17,080 nucleotides of DNA from DASSCW01 sp036556325. Its GTDB lineage: Bacteria > Chloroflexota > Limnocylindria > QHBO01. The stretch lies in assembly GCA_036556325.1 (NCBI GenBank), contig DATBJR010000057.1, positions 1 through 17,080 of the forward strand. The letters are read 5' to 3'. Of this stretch, positions 1-7,700 are shown in pieces. Under the pieces are notes generated by a model that saw nothing but the letters and a program-made list of their open reading frames with translations, was not told the DNA's origin and made no database searches. Every line of letters begins with the position of its first letter. The first letter of the stretch is position 1. Both the position numbers and the translations under genes were made by a program.

Positions 1-1416
1 GAGCTGCATGCCCGCGTGGGCGCGGCGCTCGAGGAGCTGGTGGCGGACCGCATCGGCGAATACCAGGCCATCCTGGGCGCGCATTTCCTGCGCGGCGAGG
101 TGTGGGACAAGGCGGCGGCCTACTACCGTGAGGCCGGCGACGCGGCGGCCCGGCTGCATGCCTACGCCGAGGCATCGGCCCATTACGCGAATGCGCTGGT
201 CGCGCTCGGTTCGTTGCCGCCCAATGACGAGATCCGGCGCCAGATGGTGGACCTCACGCTGAGCCTGATGGAGGTCTCGTGGGGCGCGCAGGACCCCGGC
301 AGCCACCTCGCCCGGCTGGCGGAGGCGGAGACGACTGCCCGCTCGCTGCTCGACAGCGGCGACGGGACCGGGCCGGATCGCGCGCGGCTGGCACGGGTCC
401 AGTACTGGATCGGCCGCATCCACTACTACCGCGACGAGCCGCGCGAGGCGATCGGCTACTTCCAGCAGGTGCTGTCGGTGGCGCAGGAATTGCGCGACGA
501 GCGGCTGCTGGCCATCCCGCTGGCGGTCATGGGCCGCGCCCTGGTGGTCCAGGGCCATTTCGATCGCGCCACTCCCGTCCTGGCGCAGGCGCTGGGACCG
601 CTGGAGAAGACGGAGGAGTGGCTGGACTGGGCGTTCTCCAAGGCGTACCACGGGGTCGCCGTCAGCGCGGCCGGCTTCCCGGCCGATGGACTGGCCGAAA
701 CCCGGGAAGCCGTCACCCGGGCGCGGGAAATGGAAAACCCCATGCTGCTGGCGGGCTGCCTCATCGTGCTCGCCTTCCAGGGTTGCCTGACCCGCGACGC
801 CACCGCGTTCGCGGAGGCGGCCAGGGGGGCCAGTGAAGCCGGACGGCAGGCGGGCAACTCGCTCATGATCTCGGTGGGCCTGGGCTGGGAGGCGTGGGCA
901 CTGAGCCGGCTGGGCCGACACGACGAGGCCGAGGCCCGGATGGCGGAGGCGATTGCCGAGGCCGACAAGATCGGCGGACGGATCGTGGCCGCCGACTGGG
1001 TGGCGGCGGCCGGCGCCGAGCTGGCGTTGAATGCCGGCCATCCGGAGGTGGCGCTGGCGCGGGTGACGCCGGCCATCGAGAAGGCGCGGGCCATCGGCGG
1101 CATCTACGGTGAGGCGGTGGCCCAACGGATCTGGGGCCAGGCGCTGGCCATGACCCAGCCGACCGCGGCGGAGGAGGTGGACCTGCACCTGGCGAGGGCG
1201 CTGGAGCTGTTCCTGGAGGGCGGCTGCAAGCTGGAGGCGGCCCACACGCATGCCGCGTGGGGCGCGTTGCTTGGCGAACGCGGGGAGGTGACGCTGGCCG
1301 CCGACCACCTGGCGCACGCCGCGGAGCTCTTCACCCAGGCCGGGCTGGGTGACCTGGCGCAGCGGGCGGCGGCCGACGGGCTGGCAGTCGGGAAGGAGGC
1401 GCATGCGAAAGCCTAA
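1..1416 (+). CDS. TPR-repeat C-terminal part of a large regulator (5' truncated)
   Basis: The frame is open from the first base, so the gene begins outside the window. The GTG at 16 is an internal Val codon rather than a start. The 471 visible residues are almost all helical and Ala/Leu/Glu-rich, with repeated helix pairs of the TPR type, for example the segment with EAIGYFQQVL and the one with EAEARMAEAIAEA. The opening segment (RVGAALEEL, then HFLRGEVWDKAAAYYREAGDAA) matches the linker that follows the ATPase domain in cyclase/AAA/TPR or BTAD-type regulators. By family knowledge this part is a protein-interaction scaffold; which catalytic domain precedes it cannot be seen. It ends with TAA and overlaps the methyltransferase start by 14 bp, so the two are probably cotranscribed. 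It resembles the C-terminal half of the 1150-aa protein further along, so the two may be paralogues. Confidence 0.85.
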   Translation, partial: ELHARVGAALEELVADRIGEYQAILGAHFLRGEVWDKAAAYYREAGDAAARLHAYAEASAHYANALVALGSLPPNDEIRRQMVDLTLSLMEVSWGAQDPGSHLARLAEAETTARSLLDSGDGTGPDRARLARVQYWIGRIHYYRDEPREAIGYFQQVLSVAQELRDERLLAIPLAVMGRALVVQGHFDRATPVLAQALGPLEKTEEWLDWAFSKAYHGVAVSAAGFPADGLAETREAVTRAREMENPMLLAGCLIVLAFQGCLTRDATAFAEAARGASEAGRQAGNSLMISVGLGWEAWALSRLGRHDEAEARMAEAIAEADKIGGRIVAADWVAAAGAELALNAGHPEVALARVTPAIEKARAIGGIYGEAVAQRIWGQALAMTQPTAAEEVDLHLARALELFLEGGCKLEAAHTHAAWGALLGERGEVTLAADHLAHAAELFTQAGLGDLAQRAAADGLAVGKEAHAKA

Positions 1417-2323
1417 GGCGGCATTCAGCGAGGAGCAGCAGCTCTATCGGCCTCTGACGGTCGAGCAGGACCGCGAGCAGACGAACACCCATTACGAGCA
1501 ACCGGTGGAGTTCTTCTACACGCTGACCGGCGGCGAGTGGAACGTCTATTCCGCCAACCTGTGGACCGGCTCCGCCTCGCAGACGGAGAGCCAGGAGCGG
1601 AAGCTGGACATCCTGGCCGAGATGATGGAGCTGCGCCCCGGGATGCGGATCCTGGACGTGGGCTGCGGCTGGGGCGGACCGCTCACCTACCTGAGCACGA
1701 AGTACGGCGTGACCGGGGTGGGGCTCACCCTGTCAGCCCTCCAGAAGGGCGCCGCCGAAGAGCGGATTGCGCGGTATGGCGCGGACGTGAGCATCGTCCA
1801 GTCGCACTGGAAGGAGTACCTCGCCGACGAGCCGTTCGACGTGGTCTACACCGACGAGGTGATCGTCCACTTCTTCGACCTGGGCGACTTCTTCCGCAAG
1901 GTGTACGAGCTGCTGCGCGACGGCGGGCGGATGCTGAACAAGGAGCTGCACCTGGTCAACGCGCGGCACAGCGAGATGACCCGCGCCATGTCGTTCATCA
2001 ACGAGATCTTCGGCTCCACCGGCAACTACCGGACGCTGGCCGAGGAGCTGGCCCTGGCCAACGACGCCGGCTTCGACGTGGCGGCCATTCGGCAGCTGCC
2101 GCTGACGGAATACCAGAAGACCGTGGATTCGTGGCTGGCCAACATGAAGGCCGCGCGGCCTCGGCTGGAAGAGCTGGTGGGGCGGGAGACGTTCCGCCGC
2201 TTCCAGACCTACCTGCAGCTGTGCCACCACATCCACGGCGGCACCCGCATGACGCTGGACCTGGTGCTCTGTCGGAAGCCGATGCCGGTCACCGGCCCGG
2301 TGCTGGTCGCCCGCAAGGGCTGA
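1403..2323 (+). CDS. SAM-dependent methyltransferase, cyclopropane-fatty-acid synthase-like
   Basis: This is a 306-aa class I methyltransferase. Motif I (ILDVGCGWGG, residues 83-92) is the SAM-binding loop in the form typical of CFA/mycolic-acid cyclopropane synthases, including the family's conserved Cys (C88). GVGLTLS (105-111) corresponds to the acidic-loop/GVTLS block, and FDVVYTDEVIVHFFD (145-159) to motif IV. The usual EHVG of true CFA synthases is not seen: the sequence here is DEVIVHFF. The substrate may therefore be a lipid or a different small molecule. An in-frame upstream start at 1349 lies well inside the TPR gene. ATG 1403 is preferred because AAGGAGG (1393-1399) lies just before it, though the spacing is short (3 nt). 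The stop is 7 bp from the stop of the convergent desaturase gene, which supports a link to unsaturated acyl chains. The fold is certain; the substrate is inferred. Confidence 0.85.
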   Translation: MRKPKAAFSEEQQLYRPLTVEQDREQTNTHYEQPVEFFYTLTGGEWNVYSANLWTGSASQTESQERKLDILAEMMELRPGMRILDVGCGWGGPLTYLSTKYGVTGVGLTLSALQKGAAEERIARYGADVSIVQSHWKEYLADEPFDVVYTDEVIVHFFDLGDFFRKVYELLRDGGRMLNKELHLVNARHSEMTRAMSFINEIFGSTGNYRTLAEELALANDAGFDVAAIRQLPLTEYQKTVDSWLANMKAARPRLEELVGRETFRRFQTYLQLCHHIHGGTRMTLDLVLCRKPMPVTGPVLVARKG

Positions 2324-2330
2324 GCGGGCC

Positions 2331-3254
2331 CTAGACCCTCGCGGTAACGCGTTCCTCGGCGCGCCGCTCGGCCGATCGCCGGGCGGATCGATCCAGCTGC
2401 TCCAGGTGGGCCGATAGGCGGATTCGCGCGTCCTCCGCCGCCGCGTCCAGGTTCGTGAGCTCGAAGACCTTCCAGTAGGTCAAGAGAGGCAGCAGGACCT
2501 CGTCCCGGTGGGCGCGGAGGTCGTAGATGCCGGCCTTTGCCATCTCGGCGGCCTTGCGCCGGAAGCCCGGGATGCCGATGCCGGGCATCTGGAAGCCGAT
2601 GACCTCGTCGGCGATGGCGCGCACGGTGTCCGACGGTTCGAGCGCGAGCGCTGCCACCACCATGTCGCGGTAGAAGACCATGTGCAGGTTCTCGTCGGTC
2701 GAGATGCGGACCATGATCCGGTCCGCCACCGGATCATCCGAGTAGCGCCCCGTGTTCCGGTGCGAGATCCGCGTGGCCAGCTCCTGGAACGCGACGTACA
2801 CGAAGCTGTGCAGGACGGAGCCGCCGTTGAATTCGAAGCCGCGCTGCATGGTCACCATCCGGTTCTGCTCGAGGGCGACGGGGTCGATGTTGCGGGTGAC
2901 CAGCAGGTAGTCGCGCAGGACGGTGGCGTGCCGCCCCTCCTCGGCGGTCCATCGGCCCACCCAGGCCATCCAGGCGCCATCGCCCTTGCCGAACTCGCGA
3001 TGGATGAGGCGGTGGTAGCTGGGCAGGTTGTCCTCGGTCAGCAGGTTCACCTCGAACGCGGTCTGCGCCACGCCCGTCAGCCGCGGCTGATCCGGCGTCC
3101 ACGGCTCGCGGTCGAAGTCGCGGCCCAGGCGCCACGGCACGTAGTCATGCGGGTACCAGTCCTGCGCCACTTCCAGGTGGCGTGCCAGCAGGCGTTCGGC
3201 CTCGGGCGTCAGGTCGCGCAGGATCGCCAGGTCACGGTCAGGAGCATCGGTCAA
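2331..3254 (-). CDS. Acyl-ACP desaturase, soluble diiron (FA_desaturase_2 / DesA-like)
   Basis: This 307-aa soluble desaturase would insert a cis double bond into acyl-ACP (or acyl-CoA) using O2 and reduced ferredoxin. The diiron ligands of the stearoyl-ACP desaturase family are all visible: E74 (LLTEDNLP), the E106-x-x-H109 pair (AEEGRH), E158 (FQELATR) and the E188-x-x-H191 pair (TDENLH). The N-terminal HDYVPW block is also typical of mycobacterial DesA proteins. There is no membrane segment and the C-terminus is an Arg/Glu-rich tail. The start is TTG at 3254. An in-frame TAG lies five codons upstream (3270-3268), so no earlier start is possible, and the family N-terminus fits. No SD is visible; a TAGCAT hexamer (3268-3263) ends 8 nt before the TTG, so a very short leader is likely. 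The gene converges on the methyltransferase, a possible partner acting on the double bond. Confidence 0.92.
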   Translation of the reverse strand: MTDAPDRDLAILRDLTPEAERLLARHLEVAQDWYPHDYVPWRLGRDFDREPWTPDQPRLTGVAQTAFEVNLLTEDNLPSYHRLIHREFGKGDGAWMAWVGRWTAEEGRHATVLRDYLLVTRNIDPVALEQNRMVTMQRGFEFNGGSVLHSFVYVAFQELATRISHRNTGRYSDDPVADRIMVRISTDENLHMVFYRDMVVAALALEPSDTVRAIADEVIGFQMPGIGIPGFRRKAAEMAKAGIYDLRAHRDEVLLPLLTYWKVFELTNLDAAAEDARIRLSAHLEQLDRSARRSAERRAEERVTARV

Positions 3255-3308
3255 CGTGTGGGCATGCTACTCGCCGGGGTTGCCGTGCGGATGCTCGCTG
3301 GGGGGCGA

Positions 3309-3406
3309 CCAACGGGGAAGCTGGGCACCCTGGAGCCGTTTCGTTCTCCGGGAATCGCCCTGGAGTGAGCGGCGCGGGGAACGAACGGCCGCTCCTTCCC
3401 CGTTGG
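3309..3406. repeat. Long imperfect inverted repeat / structured intergenic element
   Basis: The outer arms CCAACGGGGAAG (3309-3320) and CTTCCCCGTTGG (3395-3406) are perfect 12-bp inverted copies. Inside them GCCGTT (3335-3340) pairs with AACGGC (3384-3389). After a one-base bulge, CGTTCTCCG (3342-3350) pairs with CGGGGAACG (3375-3383) with one G-T wobble, and CGCC (3356-3359) pairs with GGCG (3371-3374), leaving an 11-nt loop. About 31 base pairs can thus form in one 98-nt stem-loop. It lies between the 83-aa gene and the desaturase start. It could be a structured RNA leader or attenuator of the desaturase, a small RNA, a bidirectional terminator without a T-tract, or a REP/MITE-like palindrome. 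The pairing is visible directly; the role is not known. Confidence 0.7.
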
Positions 3407-3438
3407 ATGCCCCGGGGCGGCCCACCGGACAGCAACGG

Positions 3439-3461
3439 GCCGGCGCGGTGGTGGCGCCGGC
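3439..3461 (-). terminator. Terminator-like hairpin after the 83-aa gene
   Basis: GCCGGCGC (3439-3446) and GCGCCGGC (3454-3461) form a perfect 8-bp GC stem with a 7-nt loop. It begins 9 nt past the stop codon of the minus-strand 83-aa gene, where an intrinsic terminator would sit. No run of T follows the stem on that strand, so it may act only as a 3' stabilising or pausing structure. Confidence 0.45.
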
Positions 3462-3470
3462 GGCAATGGA

Positions 3471-3722
3471 TCAGCGCCGCAGCCAGGCCACCAGCCCGAT
3501 GCAGCCGCCGATGATGGCGATCACCACGAACGGCTCGAAGCGGTCGCGGATGAGGTTGTTGCCGCGCACCAGGAACGGCACGCTGAGACCAACGGTGGCC
3601 ACGACCACGACCGCCAGCCGGACCCAGACCGGTGCGGTGAAGAGCTCCGGGATGCGATCCCGCACGAGAAACACGCTCAACGCAACGAGTCCATAGAGGG
3701 CGGCGATCTCATATCCCTGCAT
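3471..3722 (-). CDS. Small membrane protein, about three TM helices (hypothetical)
   Basis: This 83-aa hydrophobic protein is not one I recognise. Three membrane segments can be read: residues 6-20, 32-51 (the VRLAVVVVATVGLSVPFLV region) and 64-81 (VVIAIIGGCIGLVAWL). Charged loops RDRIPE and RGNNLIRDRFEP lie between them and the protein ends in Arg-Arg. The last helix contains the only Cys. The ATG at 3722 has no good SD; a 13-bp palindrome sits just upstream of it. The gene follows the hemerythrin-like gene on the same strand after a 44-bp gap, so it may be the last gene of that transcript, with a terminator-like hairpin 9 nt past its stop. The hydrophobic pattern supports a real gene; the function is unknown. 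Confidence 0.65.
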   Translation of the reverse strand: MQGYEIAALYGLVALSVFLVRDRIPELFTAPVWVRLAVVVVATVGLSVPFLVRGNNLIRDRFEPFVVIAIIGGCIGLVAWLRR

Positions 3723-3727
3723 GCAGC

Positions 3728-3740
3728 GGGCATGATGCCC
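3728..3740. promoter_or_regulatory. 13-bp palindrome upstream of the 83-aa gene
   Basis: GGGCATGATGCCC is a perfect inverted repeat of 6-bp half-sites around one central base. It lies 5 bp upstream of the ATG at 3722 in the 44-bp gap after the hemerythrin-like gene. It could be an operator or an RNA hairpin that blocks translation initiation. It is a single copy and could be chance. Confidence 0.3.
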
Positions 3741-3766
3741 TCATGTCATGGCCGTCGCCGCGGTCC

Positions 3767-4276
3767 TCAGACGAGCACGGTGTGGTGCGCCTCGGTGGCC
3801 TGGTGCATCCGCTCGAACAGCGCGGTCGCCTCCTCGGGGCTGAGCCCGTGGTCGAGGATGGGGAGGTAGATCTCCTCCTCCTTGGCGAAATGCAGCGCGA
3901 CGATCGCGTGCAGGCCATGCAGCAGCGCCGCCATGCGATCGCGCTGGGCCTCGGTGGGCGGATCCGCCAGCTCGTCGCGAATGGTCGTGAGCTGCTCAAA
4001 GAGGCGCATGACCTCCTGGTGGTCGCGGGCCATGGTGTCCGTGGCCCCCGGCGCGCCCATGCAACCCTCCACTGCTGGATAGAGCGTCTCTTCCTCGGCC
4101 AGGGCGTGGGGGATCAGGTGGTCACCCAGGAATTCCACGGCGGCGTTGACCTTCTCGTGCACGACCGGCGGCGGCGCCGTCGTGATCCAGGTGGCGGTGT
4201 GGCTCAGCTCCTCGATCCGGGGCAGGAGCTCGCGGTGTTCGGCCCGAATCGGGTCGGTCGGCAGTTGAGTGGTCAT
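3767..4276 (-). CDS. Hemerythrin-like (HHE) cation-binding protein
   Basis: This 169-aa protein is predicted to be a four-helix bundle with a non-haem diiron site. Candidate ligands are H14 (RAEHREL), the H57-x3-E61 pair (HALAEEETLYP, with H53 nearby), H86 (ARDHQEV) and the H129-x3-E133 pair (LHFAKEEEIYLP). The two HxxxE blocks each followed by a Tyr-rich LYP/YLP turn are the family signature. Such proteins bind O2 or NO or take part in redox and iron sensing; which applies here cannot be told. No signal peptide is present, so it is cytosolic. The ATG at 4276 has a GAGGTGA SD 4 nt upstream. It also overlaps the stop of the preceding small membrane protein gene by an ATGA, so the two are translationally coupled. 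Confidence 0.9.
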   Translation of the reverse strand: MTTQLPTDPIRAEHRELLPRIEELSHTATWITTAPPPVVHEKVNAAVEFLGDHLIPHALAEEETLYPAVEGCMGAPGATDTMARDHQEVMRLFEQLTTIRDELADPPTEAQRDRMAALLHGLHAIVALHFAKEEEIYLPILDHGLSPEEATALFERMHQATEAHHTVLV

Positions 4277-4608
4277 GGGATCACCTCATTCCAGTGGATC
4301 AGGCGGCGGCGCGCCGTGGAAGCGCCCGGTAGCGGCCTCCCAGCATGAGCCGGAGGCGCATCGGCTCCGGTCGATGACGCGCGGATTCGGTCGGCAGGCC
4401 CATCCGGTTCCGTACGTGCGTCCGAATCTGTAAACGCGACCGCATCGGCATGGGCCGGCACGCCAGTTGAGGGAACCGGCATGTGGCTCAGGCCGCCGGC
4501 GGGTGCGAGCAGCTTGACGAGGGCCGCCAGGGATAGGCATGCGACCAGGAGCAACGCGACCGCTGCTCCCACCAACGCTGCCCCCATGACGTCGACGATG
4601 TCGACCAC
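4273..4608 (-). CDS. Small single-TM protein coupled to the hemerythrin gene (hypothetical)
   Basis: This 111-aa frame has one strong membrane helix (residues about 8-35, AALVGAAVALLLVACLSLAALV). A hydrophilic Pro/Ala/Asp/Arg-rich tail without visible domain motifs follows. The start is GTG at 4608, with GGAGGG 7 nt upstream; ATG at 4587 (residue 8) is an alternative. Its TGA overlaps the hemerythrin ATG (ATGA), the best argument that it is translated. Third-position GC is high in the first half and clearly lower in the tail, so the C-terminal part is less convincing as conserved coding sequence. The orientation is probably a short outside or inside N-terminus and a disordered tail. I do not recognise a family. 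Confidence 0.5.
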   Translation of the reverse strand: MVDIVDVMGAALVGAAVALLLVACLSLAALVKLLAPAGGLSHMPVPSTGVPAHADAVAFTDSDARTEPDGPADRIRASSTGADAPPAHAGRPLPGASTARRRLIHWNEVIP

Positions 4609-4642
4609 CGTGGGTCCCTCCGCTCAGCCTTCCCTGGCCGCC

Positions 4643-4657
4643 CCAGAGATGGTCTGG
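4643..4657. other. Hairpin in the gap between the large cyclase gene and the small TM gene
   Basis: CCAGA (4643-4647) and TCTGG (4653-4657) form a 5-bp stem with a 5-nt loop, and CCG/CGG flanks could extend it past a bulge. It lies in the 119-bp gap between the minus-strand stop at 4728 and the GTG at 4608. No T-tract follows. It may be a weak terminator or part of the leader of the small TM gene. Confidence 0.25.
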
Positions 4658-4727
4658 CGGTGGTGGGCGTCGGCTCAAGGGCCGGGTGGCACCTGCGCGG
4701 ACGCCGAGTGGACTGTTCACGACACGC

Positions 4728-7700
4728 TCAGCCGAGCAGGTCGGCGGGTTGCCTCAGCAGGCGTGCCTCTCGCTCGGCTTGGTCCACCGCGGCGAGGTGA
4801 AGCACTGCGCCGCACTCCAGCAGTTGTGCCCTGGCCGTCGCCAGCAGCTCGAATGGATCCTCGCCGGCACGACTCCGCAGGCGCGCGAGGTCGACCATGG
4901 CGCGAGCGGCGTACGAACGCATCTCCAGGCGCTCGAATCGCTGGAGCGCATCCTGGACCTCGCGCCGGGCCTCGTCATCACTGGTTGCCAGCAGGCCCCG
5001 TATGTTGGCGGCGAAGGCATCGCCCATGATCGAGCTGGTGCCCGCGTCGAGGTCGCGATAGGCCGCTGCCCGATCCGCTGCGCCGATGTGCAGGAGGGCC
5101 CGCACACACTCCGCAATGGCCTCCGGCATCGCCTCGGTCGTATACGCCCGCAGCAACTCCACGGCTTCGGTGAACCTGTCGGCCGCGGCCGGCCAGTCGT
5201 CGCGGGCGAGTGCCAGCATGCCGTCGAGGTAGGGGAGGAAATGCGCGTCCTGCGACTCGCGGTTGGCCATCAGCAGGGGGGCGGCCTCGTCCCGCGCCTC
5301 CGTCGCAGCTTCGAGCTGCCCGCGTTCGGCCAGTATGCCGGCAAGCGCCGTGAGCCGCTGGCCGATGAGTGGCTCGTCGCCGACACGTCGGGCGAGGGCG
5401 AGGGACTGGTGCTGGTACTCCTCTGCTCGTTCGAGCTGACCGAGCAGCTGATACATGTCACCCAGCGTGCCGGCCACCCATCCGCCGTTGCCAATGATCC
5501 CTGACTTGAGCGCCAGCTCCAGGCCGTCGGTGAGCACTTCGGCGGTCGCCTTCGGGCCCGCGGTATTGCTCCGTGCATGCGCCAGGTTGTTGTAGGCCCG
5601 GATCAGGTTCTGGCTGTCACCAGCCTCCATGGCCAGGACAAATGCCCGCTCCATCATCTGCTGGGACTCGACCATGGTCGGGGCCGTGGACATGATGCAC
5701 ACCGCCAGCGTCTGCGTGGCCTCTGCCAGGATGAGCTGTGCGTTCAGGGCTATTGCCATGCCGACCGCCTGCCGAAGCAGCGGCTCGGCCTCCGGTTCCC
5801 GTCCACGACGCCAGAGGAACCAGCCAAGCCGATGAATCGCGTCGGCCAGCTCCACGCTCTCGCCGAGCGGCTCGAGGGTACTGACCGCCAGGCGGCCCAT
5901 CTGCTCCGCCTCGTCGTGCCTGCTTTCCTGCATGAGAGGGAGGACCAGGCGGCTGTATGCCCAGCCGAGGCCGCGGTCGTCACCGAGGGTACGGAAGATC
6001 TCGATTGCGCGCCGAGCGACGCGCTCGTTCTCGATCACGGGGTCGGTGCCCCAGGTGATGAAGGCATGCTCACGGAGCAGCGGCGCGCGCTCGGCAGGCG
6101 GCAGGCCAAGTCGATCAGCCATCCGTTCCGCCTCGCGATACCAGCGCGTGCTCTCGGTTCGTTGCCAAAGGCTCGCCGTGCGCCGTGCGGCCGCGGCGGC
6201 GTGGTCGAATGCGCGACGCTCCACGTCCGGCCGCCGCTCGCCCAGCTCGTCCAGATAGCGGATCGCCTCCAGCTCGTGGGTTGCCACCAGCTCGGCAATA
6301 TCCTCGGCGCGGTCCCCGGCTTGCTCTTCAGCCCAGCGCGCGACGCCCAGGTGCATATCCGCGCGCAGCGACTTCGGCAGCGTGTCGTACGCGCCGTCGC
6401 GAATCAGGGCGTGGCGGAACGCGAACTCCGGCTCGTCGCGGAAGGAGGACGGGTCATGCGGGACGACCAGCTCCTTCACCCGCAGGCGGCCGAGTGCGTC
6501 GCGTACCTCCGCGACCGGATGGCCTGTGAGCTGCGCAATGGCGCCCACCCAGAAGACGCGACCGACGACTGCCGCGTCCTGCAGCACGGCCTTTTCGTCG
6601 TCGGGCAAGCCGTCCAGCCGCGCGGCGATGAGGCCTTGAACGGAGCGCGGCAGCTGGATGTCGGCTACCGGCCTGGCCACTTCCCAGCGCGACGCCGCTG
6701 TCGCCCGCAGCACGCCGTCATCGATCAGCTTGCGCACGATCTCCTCGATATAGAGCGGGTTACCCTCGCTGCGTTCCACGATGTGCTGCTTCAGCGACGG
6801 CTCCACCGGGCCGGGGAGAAGGTCGTCGAGCATCGCCTCGCCCTCGGCCGCCGACAGCGGGTCGAGGTAGATGGAGGTGGCGTTGCGCTTGCCGCCACCC
6901 CACGTCGGCCGCTTCTCGAAGAGCTCTGCCCGCGCCGTGGCCACGACCATGATCGGCCCCTGCGCCCAGTCGGCGACGTGGTCGATGAAGTCGAGCAGGC
7001 CGTCATCGGCCCACTGGATATCTTCCAGCACCAGCACGAGCGGGAAGCGGTTGGCGAGGCGCTCCAGGAATCGGCGCCAGCCCTCGAACAGCTCCTCGCG
7101 GCTCGTGTCGCGGGACTCGCCCGCACCCACCAGGGCCCGGAGCTGCGGCACGACGCTGTCGTCGCCGAAGAGCTCGCGGGCAGCCGCCTCCGCCTTGGCG
7201 GCGGCGGCATCGGCGGAGTCGTCGTCGAAGATCTCGCACTGGGCCTTGACCGCATCCGCCAGCGCCGAGTACGAGGTGTTGGCGTACGCCAGGCATCGGC
7301 CCCGGCGCCAGTAGGCAAGATCCGGCAGGCCCTCAACGTATCGCTCGAGCTCGGCCACCAACCGCGACTTGCCCACGCCCGCGGGCCCGATGACCGTCAC
7401 CAGCGCGGGCCGGTCGTCGGTCTGGACGCGATGGAACGTCCCCTTCAGCACGGCCAGCTCCTCGTCCCGGCCGGTGAGCTCCGCCTCCATGCCCAGCCGT
7501 GCCCGCTCGCCGCGGAGGCGGGCCTTGATCCGCAGCGCGCGCCAGGCGGGCACCCGCTCGGCCTTGCCCTTCAGCGTCAGCGGCTCCAGCTCGGCGTACT
7601 CGATCACCTCCTTGGTGCCGGCATGGACCGATGCGCCGGCCACGATCTGGTTGGGCTCCGCCGCCGACTGCAGCCGCGCTGCCGTGTTCACCGCGTCACC

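Noticed and set aside
16..18. GTG as start of the first gene
   Set aside because: The frame is open to base 1 and the residues before the GTG (ELHAR) continue a conserved linker, so the gene is truncated rather than starting here.
2508..3368. 286-codon open frame on the plus strand
   Set aside because: It is antisense to the desaturase, which has all diiron ligands. It has no domain of its own.
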